The notes below the pieces were generated by a model. It was not told the DNA's origin. It ran no database searches and worked only from the letters and a program-made list of their open reading frames with translations. Of a DNA stretch of 64,000 bases, positions 37,964 to 46,852 are shown piece after piece. The position numbers and the translations under genes were made by a program. Position 1 is the stretch's first letter, and the number at the start of each line of letters is the position of its first letter. Origin of the DNA: Bog-793 sp963761425 (GTDB taxonomy: Bacteria; Actinomycetota; Acidimicrobiia; Acidimicrobiales; Bog-793); assembly GCA_963761425.1 (NCBI GenBank), contig CAVXGQ010000003.1, positions 1-64,000 of the forward strand. Direction: 5' to 3'.

Positions 37964-39172
37964 ATGCCGACGACCCGCCGGGTGACGGCCCGTTCGCAGC
38001 GGCCAGGGCCCCTCCAACCCCGTTACGTCGCCGATGCGGCCACGCTGGCCGCCTTGGTCGGCGAGCTCAGCGGCGTCGACGAGTACGCGCTCGACACCGA
38101 GTTCCTCCGGGAACGGACGTATTTCGCCCGGCTCGCCCTGCTGCAGGTGGCCTGGCCGGGCGGGGCAGCGCTCGTCGACCCCCTCGCCATCGACGTCGCG
38201 CCCTTCGCCGCGGTGCTCCGCGGTCCGGGGCTCGCCGTCCTGCACGCCGCCGACCAGGACCTCGAGGTTCTGGAGCGGGCCTGCGGGGCCACGCCGTCGC
38301 GACTATTCGACACCCAGTTGGCGGCGGGATTCCTGGGCATGTCGACGCCCTCGCTCGTCGTTCTCGTCGAGCGGCTGCTGCGGCTGCGGCTGGAAAAGGG
38401 CGACCAGCTCACGGACTGGACCCGGCGGCCGCTCAGCGAGCAGCAGTGCCAGTACGCGGCGCACGACGTCGCCCACCTCACCGAGCTTCGTCGCGTGCTC
38501 TCCGACCAGCTGGTGGCGCGTGGTCGCCTCAGCTGGTCCGAAGAGGAATGCGCCGCCCTGCTCCAGCGGGCGCGCCGAGACCCGGTCCCGGAGGAGGCCT
38601 GGTGGAAGCTGCGCCAGGCGCGTCAGTTGCGGGGCGTCGAGAGGGGCGTCGCCCAGTCGGTGGCGGCGTGGCGGGAGCGGCGGGCCCAGGAACTCGACCG
38701 GCCGGTCCGCTTCATCCTCTCCGACCTTACGCTGGCGGCTATCGCCCACCGGCCACCGAAGACCCGGGGGGACCTCCAACACCTCCGCAACCTCGATCCG
38801 CGCAGTCTTAGCGACCCGGTGGCGGCGGAGCTGATGGCGGCGGTCGAGACCGGGATGCAGCTCCCCCCCGAGGCGATCCACCTGCCCCCGGGCCCGGAGG
38901 GCAATTCGGTCAACCGGCCGGCGGTGGCGCTGGCGCTCGCCTTCGCCGGGGAGCTTGCCCGCCAGCTCCACATCGATCTGCCGCTGCTCGCCACGCGGGC
39001 CGACATAGTCGGTTTCCTCCAGCAGCCTCCCGAGGGTCGACTCACCGCGTCGTGGCGCCGCGAGATCGTCGGCGAGCCGCTGGTCCGGTTGGTGACCGGA
39101 GACGCGGCGCTCGCCCTGGAGGAGGGCTCGCTCGTCCTCGAGGAGCGCACCCACCGTCGAGTACCGCGTTAG
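37964..39172 (+). CDS. rnd: Ribonuclease D
   Basis: 402 residues. A 3'-5' exoribonuclease for tRNA and stable RNA trimming. The DEDD exonuclease residues are in YALDTEFLRERTYF (DxE), LHAADQDLEVL and QCQYAAHDVAHL. HRDC domain follows (RPVRFILSDLTLAAIAHR) and a second helical region to the end. The ATG at 37964 directly follows the flavin reductase stop. Confidence 0.93.
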   Translation: MPTTRRVTARSQRPGPLQPRYVADAATLAALVGELSGVDEYALDTEFLRERTYFARLALLQVAWPGGAALVDPLAIDVAPFAAVLRGPGLAVLHAADQDLEVLERACGATPSRLFDTQLAAGFLGMSTPSLVVLVERLLRLRLEKGDQLTDWTRRPLSEQQCQYAAHDVAHLTELRRVLSDQLVARGRLSWSEEECAALLQRARRDPVPEEAWWKLRQARQLRGVERGVAQSVAAWRERRAQELDRPVRFILSDLTLAAIAHRPPKTRGDLQHLRNLDPRSLSDPVAAELMAAVETGMQLPPEAIHLPPGPEGNSVNRPAVALALAFAGELARQLHIDLPLLATRADIVGFLQQPPEGRLTASWRREIVGEPLVRLVTGDAALALEEGSLVLEERTHRRVPR

Positions 39173-39235
39173 GGATTCCAACGCCGGCCCCGGTGGCGCG
39201 GTGCGACGTTGGGCCCGGGAGCTGGTGCCGGGCGG

Positions 39236-39487
39236 TTATTCCGGCGACTCCTCGGGGAGGGGTGGGGCCGAAGAGGGCCGCAGATCGATCGTCAGCGTGA
39301 GGATTCCCTCGGCGAGTTGGGCGTCGGCGTCGCCGAGCATCGCGAAGTCCAGGTAATCGAGCTCCATCTGCTCGATGATGCGGCGGCGTTCGGCACCTTC
39401 GACGGGCGGCATTCCCCGCCGTCGGACCGCGGCCGCACGTTCGCGAAAACGCGCCACCATCGCCCCGGGATCGAAGGCTTCGGGCAC
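39236..39487 (-). CDS. Small conserved hypothetical protein
   Basis: 83 residues. FDPGAMVARFRERAAAVRRRG and ERRRIIEQMELDYLDFAMLGD (quoted in parts: MVARFRERAAAVRRRGMPP; QMELDYLDFAMLGDA) suggest an amphipathic helix-rich small protein of a type seen across actinobacteria. No function known. It is convergent with rnd and divergent from the next small gene. The ATG at 39487 is the only good start. Confidence 0.7.
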   Translation of the reverse strand: MPEAFDPGAMVARFRERAAAVRRRGMPPVEGAERRRIIEQMELDYLDFAMLGDADAQLAEGILTLTIDLRPSSAPPLPEESPE

Positions 39488-39662
39488 GGGTCCAGGTTAT
39501 CGGCGCCGGATGATCAGGTGGTGTGGCGGGTCTTGAAAAGAATCGGGCGGTATGCTGCACCTCGCACAGGGATCTGATGTGGGATCCGACGTGGTGCCGC
39601 GGCGGCGGGCGTCCCCGGACCGGCCGTGGCCGACGCGTCCTGTTGCAATCAGGGAGCGGCTC

Positions 39663-39833
39663 GTGAAAAAGGGACGGCACCGGCGCTTCGAAGAGGCACG
39701 CAGCCTGAAGCGCGCGGTCGAGGTCGTCGTGGAACCCTGCCCCGAGTGTGGCGCGGGCCCCGATGAGGCCCACGCCACCTGGTGTCTCTACGAGCCTGAC
39801 GAAGACCCCGAAGACGCCGAAGACCTGACCTGA
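39663..39833 (+). CDS. Small zinc-ribbon-like protein
   Basis: 56 residues from the GTG at 39663, which has GGGAG about 7 bases upstream; a longer frame from 39552 lacks such support. Basic first half (KKGRHRRFEEARSLKRA), then CPECGAGPDEAHATWC, a Cys cluster that could bind zinc, and an acidic tail. Function unknown. It lies between two leftward genes, overlapping the 3' end of the next one by about 45 bases. Confidence 0.55.
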   Translation: MKKGRHRRFEEARSLKRAVEVVVEPCPECGAGPDEAHATWCLYEPDEDPEDAEDLT

Positions 39834-40564
39834 GCCCCCGCCCGTCGGACGACGGGATGCGGTAGGGGGGTGCGCGTGCTGAGGTGGGTGTCGAGGTAGG
39901 CGGCGATCATCTTGTAAACCGCCGGGCCGACCAGCGCGCCGAGTTCGTCAGCCAGGCTCACATAGACCGGTTGTTTCCCGACGAAGGCCTCGGGGGCTTC
40001 GGTGCACCACCAGTGGAATTCGTCACCGGCGGGTCCCCAGTGGCGCCTCTCCCACTGGGTGACCGTGGAGGTGACGTGCCCGCCTTCGTCGGTGGCGTCC
40101 TCCCGGCGCACCGGGAGCTGCCAACACACCTCGGGTTTGTAAAGGCGCGGGGCCACGCCGGCCTCGAGGGCGGCCCGATGGAGGGCGCAGCCCGGGCCCC
40201 CGGGGAAACCGGGCCGGTTGAGGAAGATGCAGGCCCCGTCGACCAGCCGGGTGGTGAGGTCCTCACCCTGGTGCTTGATGACGCCGACGCGCCGCGCCCG
40301 CCCCAGGTGCTGGAACTGGTTCGGGGTGAGTTTCCGGGCTGCCGCCTCGACGCGCCGGGCGTCTTTTTTGTCCGAGAGGTGGGCGCCGTAACTGCAGCAA
40401 CCTTCGGCGAGTTCCGCGGCCGGCCCGGTGAGGACCCCCTGGCAACCCTCGTTGTAGATGCACTTCCAAGCGCTCGCCAGGAACGTCACGTCGACAACCC
40501 AGGTGCGGTCCTCTTCCGGGTCGCTGAAGCTCACCCACTCGTGGGCGTCGTCGGGGATGGACAT
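39788..40564 (-). CDS. Cys-rich conserved actinobacterial protein
   Basis: 258 residues from the ATG at 40564, where DAHEWVSFSDPEEDRTWVVD begins the conserved part. Many Cys occur in ordered spacing (WKCIYNEGCQGV, EGCCSYGAHLSD, GACIFLNRPGFPGG, PGCALHRAALEAG, KPEVCWQLPV), like metal- or FeS-binding YkgJ/DUF3109-like proteins. Exact function unknown. A longer frame reaching 41038 is rejected, since it lies over the radical SAM gene. Overlaps the 3' end of that gene by 34 bases, so the two are probably co-expressed. Confidence 0.8.
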   Translation of the reverse strand: MSIPDDAHEWVSFSDPEEDRTWVVDVTFLASAWKCIYNEGCQGVLTGPAAELAEGCCSYGAHLSDKKDARRVEAAARKLTPNQFQHLGRARRVGVIKHQGEDLTTRLVDGACIFLNRPGFPGGPGCALHRAALEAGVAPRLYKPEVCWQLPVRREDATDEGGHVTSTVTQWERRHWGPAGDEFHWWCTEAPEAFVGKQPVYVSLADELGALVGPAVYKMIAAYLDTHLSTRTPLPHPVVRRAGAQVRSSASSGSSSGS

Positions 40565-42006
40565 GCATCGAACGCTATCGGCGTCGCCCCGACACCGGCG
40601 AGCTGGCGGCGGGTCGGCTCGGCGCAACAGAACCACGGCTCGGTGAGATGGGGCCGTCGTCTTGGCGAAGGCCCCGGCACCACCGCCACCTCCGGTGGTC
40701 TGGGGTCGCGCCGGCCGAGGTGATCGAACACCATGGCCCGGACCGCGGCGTAGGTGGTCTCGACCGGCTCCGCCGCCGTTGCCGCTTCCTCGCAGCGTTC
40801 GGCCAGCGCCGTCTGGAGCTCGTCGAGGACCGGGTCCTCCGCCGACCAGCGGTACCCGGCCGACTCGGCGTCGAGTTCGCCGAGGGCGCGAGCAAGTACG
40901 GGGTCGTCGTCTCTGAGGAGGAGCGAACCGGGCGGGATGAGCAGTCGTATCGAGTACTGAACCGGATCGACGTTCGGCACCAGATCGTGTGCCGCGACGA
41001 AATCGACGATCCCGATCACGTCTTCTCGTTCGGTCCACGGGGTGAACGGGAGGAAGGAGGGGCGGATCTCGATGCCGAAGCTGCGCAGCAAGGAGACGGC
41101 GTGGCCGGCGTCCGCCGCGGTGTGGTTCTTTTGCAGGCGGCGCAGCACGGCGTCGTTGGTGGATTCGAAGGCCGAGACCACGAAGACGAGTCCGAGCGTG
41201 GCGAGCTCGGCGACGGCGTCCCGGTGACGCAGCAGATGCGAGACCTTGATCGTGGCGTCGAAGGTGAGCTCGGGGTGTCTGGCGTGGATCCCCCGGGCGA
41301 CCTCGAGGGCGTGGGCGGGACGGTTCAAGAAGTCGGGGTCGGCGAAACGCAGGTGGCCGGCGCCCGCCGCGACCAGAGCGCCGACGTCGGCCAGCACCGC
41401 TTCGGTGGGGACGGCCCGCGATCGCCCCCCGTAGACGACGGGCACCGGGCAGTGCCGGCAGCGGTGGTTGCAGCCCCGGCTGGTCTCGACCGTCCCGACG
41501 AGCCGCTCGCCGTCGGCGGTGACGAGACGCGCGTAAGCCCCCAGGCCGGGTAGTCCTTGTCGCCGGGGGAGTGGGCCCGTCGTCTGGCCGGCGGCCCGGG
41601 GCCGGCCGAGGTCGACGACCGCGGTGGACCGGTTGGTACGGGTGGTGCCGTCCAGCCAGCCAGCCAGCGCTCGGCCCACCTCGCCGGCCGCGGCCAGGTC
41701 ACCTTCCCGGAGGATCCCGGTGGCCGCCGCCACCGGGGCATACAGGCCGTACAGCGCGACCGGTGTGGCCGGGCGGGAGGCGCGCAACCGGTCGATCGCG
41801 GCACGGGCGAGCTGCAGGGCGGTGTGCATCGGGACGGAGAAGGCTACGGCCTGGGCCCAGGCGATGTTGGCCGAGGGCCAGTTCTCGGTGGAGAGGTCGA
41901 CGGTGCGCACCTCGTGACCCCGGGCCGCGAGCTCGGCCGCCGGTCCGGCCAGACCGAGCGGTTGGGCGCCGAGCTCGTAGGTGGAGACGAGCAGGACGCG
42001 ACTCAC
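40531..42006 (-). CDS. CCAEP-tail radical SAM protein
   Basis: 491 residues. A Rossmann-like B12-binding-type N-terminus (SRVLLVSTYELGAQPLGLA) precedes the radical SAM core with CxxxCxxC in SRGCNHRCRHCPVP. The tail PWFCCAEPTRRQLAG is the mark of the CUAEP/CCAEP-tail family, in which one residue is often selenocysteine. Here that position is encoded by TGC, so this is the all-Cys form. The product is unknown. The partner ATP-grasp gene at 42003 overlaps the start by 4 bases, implying one pathway. It could be a peptide or small-molecule modification enzyme; nothing shows which. Confidence 0.88.
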   Translation of the reverse strand: MSRVLLVSTYELGAQPLGLAGPAAELAARGHEVRTVDLSTENWPSANIAWAQAVAFSVPMHTALQLARAAIDRLRASRPATPVALYGLYAPVAAATGILREGDLAAAGEVGRALAGWLDGTTRTNRSTAVVDLGRPRAAGQTTGPLPRRQGLPGLGAYARLVTADGERLVGTVETSRGCNHRCRHCPVPVVYGGRSRAVPTEAVLADVGALVAAGAGHLRFADPDFLNRPAHALEVARGIHARHPELTFDATIKVSHLLRHRDAVAELATLGLVFVVSAFESTNDAVLRRLQKNHTAADAGHAVSLLRSFGIEIRPSFLPFTPWTEREDVIGIVDFVAAHDLVPNVDPVQYSIRLLIPPGSLLLRDDDPVLARALGELDAESAGYRWSAEDPVLDELQTALAERCEEAATAAEPVETTYAAVRAMVFDHLGRRDPRPPEVAVVPGPSPRRRPHLTEPWFCCAEPTRRQLAGVGATPIAFDACPSPTTPTSG

Positions 42007-43280
42007 CGTCCCGCCTCCCCCGCGACCTCGGGGTCGACGTGCACCCGGAGCGCCGCGAAACCACGCCGCAACGCCTCCTCGACCTGTTCGGGAGCGTCAG
42101 CCCGGGCGAACAAGAACCCCAGGTAGCGGTCACCGGCCGGCCAGGCCGTCAGTCTCCCGCCGACGGGCACGGTCACCTCGAGTCCCCACACCCCCGGTAC
42201 CGCCAGGGCGGCCTCCTTGCCGTCGATCCCGCCAAGGCGGCCGGAAGCGGGGACGGGGAGCATCATTACGCCCGACGCGCCCGGCAGTCGGACTCCCGCC
42301 GGGTCGAATTCCATCCCCAGCGCCTGGGTGAGCACGATCTCCTCGAGCGATCGCCCGGACGAGAAGCGAAGCGCCTTGGAGCATCGCCCGCCGATCGTGC
42401 GTGCCGCGACTTCCAGGACGACCACCCGCGCCTCGGGATGCGATCCCCGTGGTGACAGACGGGCCTCGGCGTGGACCGGACCGTCGACGAGACCGAGTGC
42501 CGCACAGGCCGAGGCCACCGTGGCGCGCAGCACCTCTTGGATCGGCGCCGGATGGCGGGAGGGTGTGACGTAGATCGTCTCTTCGAAGTACGGCCCGTCG
42601 AGCGGATCCGGCTTGTCGAAGACGGCGAGGACCTCGAGGTGACCATGGGACAGGAGCCCTTCGACGGCGACCTCCTCGCCGGGGACGAACGACTCGACAA
42701 GCAGCGGCTCACCAGCCGGCCTTCCGGCGCACCGGGCGATGCGGCGCACCCTGGCGGCCGCCGCCCGCGCCCCCGGGGAGTCGTCAACGCGGATGACGCC
42801 GCGACTCGCGGCCAGCGAGCACGGCTTCACGACCACCGGGTAGCCGAGCCGATCCCCGGCCGCCGCCACGGCGTCGGGCTCCTCGGGACCTGCCCCGACG
42901 ATCTCGAAGGGCGGTTGGCTCACTCCGGCTTCGCCCAACCGGCGCCGCATCGCCGCCTTGTCCCGGGTTGCGGCGATCGCCTGGTACGGGTTCTTCGCGA
43001 GCCCGAGCCGTTCGGCGGCGGCGGCCGCGGCCAACATCCCCGCGTCGTCCACCGCCAGCACCGCGTCGAGCGGCGTTACCGCGTGAAACGACGCCACCGC
43101 CTCGGCCGCGGCCGGAGGATCCTCGAGCGGCAGGACGAGGAAGTGTTCCGGCAACGTGGCGGCCAGCGCCTGGGGGGCGTCCGACCCGGTCACCACCTCA
43201 ACTCCCAACCGTCCCGCCGCGGCCAGGAACTCGGTGGCGCGGTAGGTCGAGGAAGGAAGCACCAGCAGGACGCGTGCCAT
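42003..43280 (-). CDS. ATP-grasp domain protein (partner of the CCAEP-tail radical SAM)
   Basis: 425 residues. The ATP-grasp fold is seen from GLAKNPYQAIAATRDKAAMR, YPVVVKPCSLAASRGV, EPLLVESFVPGEEVAVEGLL and VVVLEVAARTIGGRCSKAL. It should form an amide or thioester-type bond between a carboxylate and a nucleophile using ATP. The substrate is unknown. The stop overlaps the ATG of the radical SAM gene by 4 bases (ATGA). It is the first gene of this leftward operon; a NifU-like gene diverges 76 bases away. Confidence 0.85.
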   Translation of the reverse strand: MARVLLVLPSSTYRATEFLAAAGRLGVEVVTGSDAPQALAATLPEHFLVLPLEDPPAAAEAVASFHAVTPLDAVLAVDDAGMLAAAAAAERLGLAKNPYQAIAATRDKAAMRRRLGEAGVSQPPFEIVGAGPEEPDAVAAAGDRLGYPVVVKPCSLAASRGVIRVDDSPGARAAAARVRRIARCAGRPAGEPLLVESFVPGEEVAVEGLLSHGHLEVLAVFDKPDPLDGPYFEETIYVTPSRHPAPIQEVLRATVASACAALGLVDGPVHAEARLSPRGSHPEARVVVLEVAARTIGGRCSKALRFSSGRSLEEIVLTQALGMEFDPAGVRLPGASGVMMLPVPASGRLGGIDGKEAALAVPGVWGLEVTVPVGGRLTAWPAGDRYLGFLFARADAPEQVEEALRRGFAALRVHVDPEVAGEAGR

Positions 43281-43356
43281 ACCCCCATCATGCCGGTCGA
43301 TTGCTCGCCACCAGCGCGGCGTTCGCCCGCTCGGGTGGTGCCCCTAGCATGGCGAT

Positions 43357-44001
43357 ATGGCCGACGAGGCGCCGGATCGATTGCACCTTGACTCGGTGCT
43401 CGCGGTCACCGACGCCGCCCGCGCCTCCATTCTCGAGGCCCGCGCGGCCGAGCGGAATCCCGAGGGCCTCGCGCTCTTCGTCGAGGTGACCGGGTCGGCG
43501 AACGGCGCCTACGTCTACGAGATGTGGTTCGAGGCGCTCGCCGACGCCTCGCCGCGCGACGTGCTGTGCCAGCACGGCGAGCTCACCGTGGTCGTGGGGG
43601 GTGAAAGCGTCGACAAGCTGCGCGGGGCGACGCTCGATGTCGGTGACCAGGGCCTCGTCATGGTGAACCCCAATGCGCCGAGGTTGGCGCCGGTGGCTCC
43701 GGCTGCCGCCGAGGGAGATGTGACCAGCCCGCTGGCCCAGGCGGTGATGACCGTGCTCGAGGAACAGGTGAACCCCCAGATCGCCTTCCACGGCGGCCGG
43801 GCGGACCTCGTCGCTGTCGACCAGGGCGTCGCCTACCTCCGGTTGTCCGGTGGCTGCCAGGGATGTGGGCTGGCGGCGGTGACGCTCGGTCAGGGGATCA
43901 GCCTCGCCATCAGACAAGCGGTGCCGGAGATCGTCGACGTGGTCGACGTCACCGCGCACCAGGAGGGCCGCAACCCTTACTTCGAACCGGCAAAGAAGTA
44001 G
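43357..44001 (+). CDS. NifU-like iron-sulfur carrier (NfuA type)
   Basis: 214 residues. The N-terminal 100 residues look like a degenerate A-type domain without its Cys; the C-terminal NifU domain has the cluster-binding CxxC in LSGGCQGCGLAAVTLG. Proteins of this design carry and deliver 4Fe-4S clusters in the cytoplasm. The ATG at 43357 is followed by DRLHLDSVLAVTDAARASI. Stands apart, 50 bases before aroC. Confidence 0.9.
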   Translation: MADEAPDRLHLDSVLAVTDAARASILEARAAERNPEGLALFVEVTGSANGAYVYEMWFEALADASPRDVLCQHGELTVVVGGESVDKLRGATLDVGDQGLVMVNPNAPRLAPVAPAAAEGDVTSPLAQAVMTVLEEQVNPQIAFHGGRADLVAVDQGVAYLRLSGGCQGCGLAAVTLGQGISLAIRQAVPEIVDVVDVTAHQEGRNPYFEPAKK

Positions 44002-44051
44002 CGGCGCCCACCGGGACGGAGCCCGTGAAGGCGAAACGGTAGATTTCACCA

Positions 44052-45260
44052 ATGCTCCGTTTCCTCACGGCTGGGGAATCCCACGGTCGTGCACTCGTCG
44101 TCATCGTCGAGGGTCTGCCCGCCGGGCTGCCGATCACGACCGACGAGATCCGGGTCGAGCTGGCCCGACGCCGGCTCGGCTACGGACGGGGACCGAGGAT
44201 GCGCGTCGAACGCGATGAAATCGTCGTCGTCAGTGGGGTGCGGCACGGCAGGACGCTCGGCTCACCGGTGGCGATCGAGATCGCCAACGCCGAGTGGCCG
44301 AAATGGGAGCGGGAGATGTCGGTCGAACCCGGCGAGCCGGAGCGGATCCTCACCGCCCCGCGTCCGGGTCACGCTGACCTCGCCGGAATGGAGAAGCACG
44401 GATTCGCCGACGCGCGCGACGTGCTCGAACGGGCCTCGGCCCGTGAGACCGCGGCCCGGGTCGCGGCGGGCACGCTGGCCAAAGCGCTGATCGGCGAGCT
44501 GGGTATGGCCGTCGTCAGCCACGTCGTCGCCATCGGACCGGTGACGGCGGCGCCGGGAGTGCGGCCGCGTCCCGAAGACCTTGCCGCGGTCGACGCCTCA
44601 CCGGTCCGCTGTTTCGACGCCACCGCGACCGACGCCATGGTCGCCGAGATCAAGTCGGCCGCCAAAGAGGGGGATTCGCTGGGGGGCGTCGCCGAGGTCG
44701 TCGGCTACGGGGTCCCGGTCGGGCTGGGCAGCTACGCCCACTGGGACCGCCGCCTCGACGGACTGATCGCCCAGGCGCTGATGAGTATCCCGGCGGTCAA
44801 GGCGGTCGAGATCGGCGACGCCATCGCGATTGCCTCCCGGCGGGGCTCCGAGGCCCACGACGCCATCATCTGGGACGCGCCGAGTGCGACCTACCAGCGC
44901 GAGACGAGCCGGGCCGGAGGGATCGAGGGGGGCGTCTCGATTGGTGGCCTACTCGTCGCGCGGGCGGTGATGAAACCGCTGGCGACCTTGAACCACCCGG
45001 TGCTGGCGACCGTCGACGTGGCGACCAAAAAGGGGACGTTCGCCTTCCGGGAGCGCACCGACGTCACCGCAGTGCCGGCCATGGGGGTCGTCGCCGAGGC
45101 GATGGTGGCCTTGGTGCTCGCCGCCGAGGCCCTCCGCAAGTTCGGGGGCGACTCACTCGCCGAGTTCGTTCGCAATCGGGACGCCTTCGTGGCGGCGCTC
45201 GGCTCCACCCCGTCCACCGCCCGGGCCAGCCGAGCCGACGCGAGACCGGGTCGACGGTGA
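44052..45260 (+). CDS. aroC: Chorismate synthase
   Basis: 402 residues. Last step of the shikimate pathway; needs reduced FMN. The start LRFLTAGESHGRALVVIVEG and the signatures GYGRGPRMRVERD, RPGHADLAGMEKHGF (first part) and ERASARETAARVAAG are diagnostic. It is the first gene of aroC-aroKB-aroQ; the TGA stop overlaps the ATG of aroKB by one base. Confidence 0.97.
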   Translation: MLRFLTAGESHGRALVVIVEGLPAGLPITTDEIRVELARRRLGYGRGPRMRVERDEIVVVSGVRHGRTLGSPVAIEIANAEWPKWEREMSVEPGEPERILTAPRPGHADLAGMEKHGFADARDVLERASARETAARVAAGTLAKALIGELGMAVVSHVVAIGPVTAAPGVRPRPEDLAAVDASPVRCFDATATDAMVAEIKSAAKEGDSLGGVAEVVGYGVPVGLGSYAHWDRRLDGLIAQALMSIPAVKAVEIGDAIAIASRRGSEAHDAIIWDAPSATYQRETSRAGGIEGGVSIGGLLVARAVMKPLATLNHPVLATVDVATKKGTFAFRERTDVTAVPAMGVVAEAMVALVLAAEALRKFGGDSLAEFVRNRDAFVAALGSTPSTARASRADARPGRR

Positions 45261-46852
45261 TGGTCGCCGTCCCGAAGGGTCCCGGCCACCTCCTGCTGGT
45301 CGGAATGATGGGAACCGGCAAGTCCTCGACGGGCCGGCGGCTCGCCGAGGTGCTCGACCGGCCCTTCGTCGACACCGACGAGGAGATCGTCGCGGCCACC
45401 GGGAGGACCATCCCGGAGATCTGGTCCACCGAGGGAGAGAAAAAGATGCGGGCCGTCGAGTCGGCCGTCCTCGCCGAGACGCTTGCTTCCCCGTCCCCCC
45501 TGGTCATCGCGGTCGGCGGTGGCGCGGTGCTCGATCCGGCGAACCGTGCCGCCCTCGCCCGAGCGGGAGAGGTCGTCTGGCTGCGAGCCGCGGTGGCCAC
45601 GCTCGCCGCCCGCCTCGGAGACGGCGACGGCCGTCCGTTGCTCCACCCGGACGCCGCCGGGGCGCTCGAGCGGATGGAGCCGGCGCGCCGACCGCTCTAC
45701 GAGGAGGTGGCCGACTTCACCGTCGACGTCGACGACTTCGAGCCCGACGCCACGGTGACCGCCGTTCTCGGGGCGATCCAGCGTCGCATCGGGGTAGCCC
45801 TGGCGGAGCACCCCTATGAGGTCGTCGTCGGACCCGGGGCGCGGCAGCTGGTCCGATCGGTCATCCCCCCGGGGGCTTCCCGGGCGGCCCTGGTCACGCA
45901 AGCCGGCGTAAACGTGCGGGTGGCGACGGGCTTGGACGAGGCCGAGTTCACCATCGGCCTCGGCGAATCGGCGAAGTCCTTTGGCACCGTCGAGGAACTG
46001 TGCCGGGGCTTCGCACGGGCGGGACTGACCCGAGCCGACGTCGTGGTGGCCGTCGGGGGCGGCGTCGTCACCGACGTCGCCGGTTTCGCTGCTTCCTGCT
46101 ATCACCGCGGGCTGGCGGTGATCCAGGTGCCTACGACGCTGCTCGCCCAGGTGGATGCCGCGATCGGCGGCAAGACCGGAGTCAACCTGCCGGAGGGAAA
46201 GAACCTCGCCGGGTCGTTCTGGCAGCCGTGCGCGGTCCTCTGTGATCCCGATACGCTGTCGTCGCTGCCGGCTCGGGAATGGAGATCAGGCTTCGGCGAG
46301 ATGGCCAAGTACGAGTGTCTCGGCCTCGCCGACCTCGCCGGGCGGTCACTGGTCGACCAGATCGCCTCCTGCGTCGCGGCGAAGGCGGCGATCGTCGCCG
46401 TGGACGAGCGTGACGCGGGCCACCGGATGATCCTCAACTACGGCCACACCTTGGCCCACGCCCTCGAGGCGATGGGGTTCGCCGGTGGCGAAGGGAGCGA
46501 GGCGTCGATCCGGCACGGTGAAGCCGTCGCCGTCGGGCTCGTCTTCGCGGCCCGGCTGGCGGCGGAGCTCGGGCGGATCGGAGCCGCCGAGGTCAGCCGT
46601 CACCTTGCCGCGGTCGAGCGTTACGGGCTCTCCCCGTCGATTCCCGCCGGGGTCTCCCTCGAGGAGCTGTTGGTATTCATGGGGCGGGACAAGAAGACCC
46701 GGACCGGGCTGAGCTTCGTCCTCGCCGGTCCCCGCGGCGTCGAGCTGGTTCCCGACGTCGCGCCCGAAGCCGTGCGGGCGGCGCTCTGCGCGACGCGGGC
46801 CGTCGCGCCCGGAGATGCCACGTCGCACCCTGCCAAAGCGAGGACTGCGTGA
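45260..46852 (+). CDS. aroKB: Bifunctional shikimate kinase / 3-dehydroquinate synthase (AroK-AroB fusion)
   Basis: 530 residues in one open frame. Residues 1 to about 170 are a full shikimate kinase: Walker A GMMGTGKSS (15-23), DTDEEIVAATG, GGGAVLDPANR, and the Arg of the lid in DGRPLL. From about 175 to the end is a full dehydroquinate synthase: GLGESAKSFGTVEELCRG (in part), VVAVGGGVVTDVAGFAASCYHRG (in part), PTTLLAQVDAAIGGKTGVN, the metal ligands around HRMILNYGHTLAHALE and RHGEAVAVGL. The enzymes are separate genes in Mycobacterium; no stop or frameshift separates them here. Start at ATG 45260 or GTG 45257. Confidence 0.93.
   Translation: MVAVPKGPGHLLLVGMMGTGKSSTGRRLAEVLDRPFVDTDEEIVAATGRTIPEIWSTEGEKKMRAVESAVLAETLASPSPLVIAVGGGAVLDPANRAALARAGEVVWLRAAVATLAARLGDGDGRPLLHPDAAGALERMEPARRPLYEEVADFTVDVDDFEPDATVTAVLGAIQRRIGVALAEHPYEVVVGPGARQLVRSVIPPGASRAALVTQAGVNVRVATGLDEAEFTIGLGESAKSFGTVEELCRGFARAGLTRADVVVAVGGGVVTDVAGFAASCYHRGLAVIQVPTTLLAQVDAAIGGKTGVNLPEGKNLAGSFWQPCAVLCDPDTLSSLPAREWRSGFGEMAKYECLGLADLAGRSLVDQIASCVAAKAAIVAVDERDAGHRMILNYGHTLAHALEAMGFAGGEGSEASIRHGEAVAVGLVFAARLAAELGRIGAAEVSRHLAAVERYGLSPSIPAGVSLEELLVFMGRDKKTRTGLSFVLAGPRGVELVPDVAPEAVRAALCATRAVAPGDATSHPAKARTA

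Noticed and set aside
40618..40640. Selenocysteine in the CCAEP-tail radical SAM protein
   Set aside because: The two codons are TGT TGC, both Cys; no TGA is in frame.
39788..41038. Extension of the Cys-rich gene to 41038
   Set aside because: The extra part lies on the radical SAM gene in another frame and is Arg/Gly-rich; the ATG at 40564 starts the conserved part.
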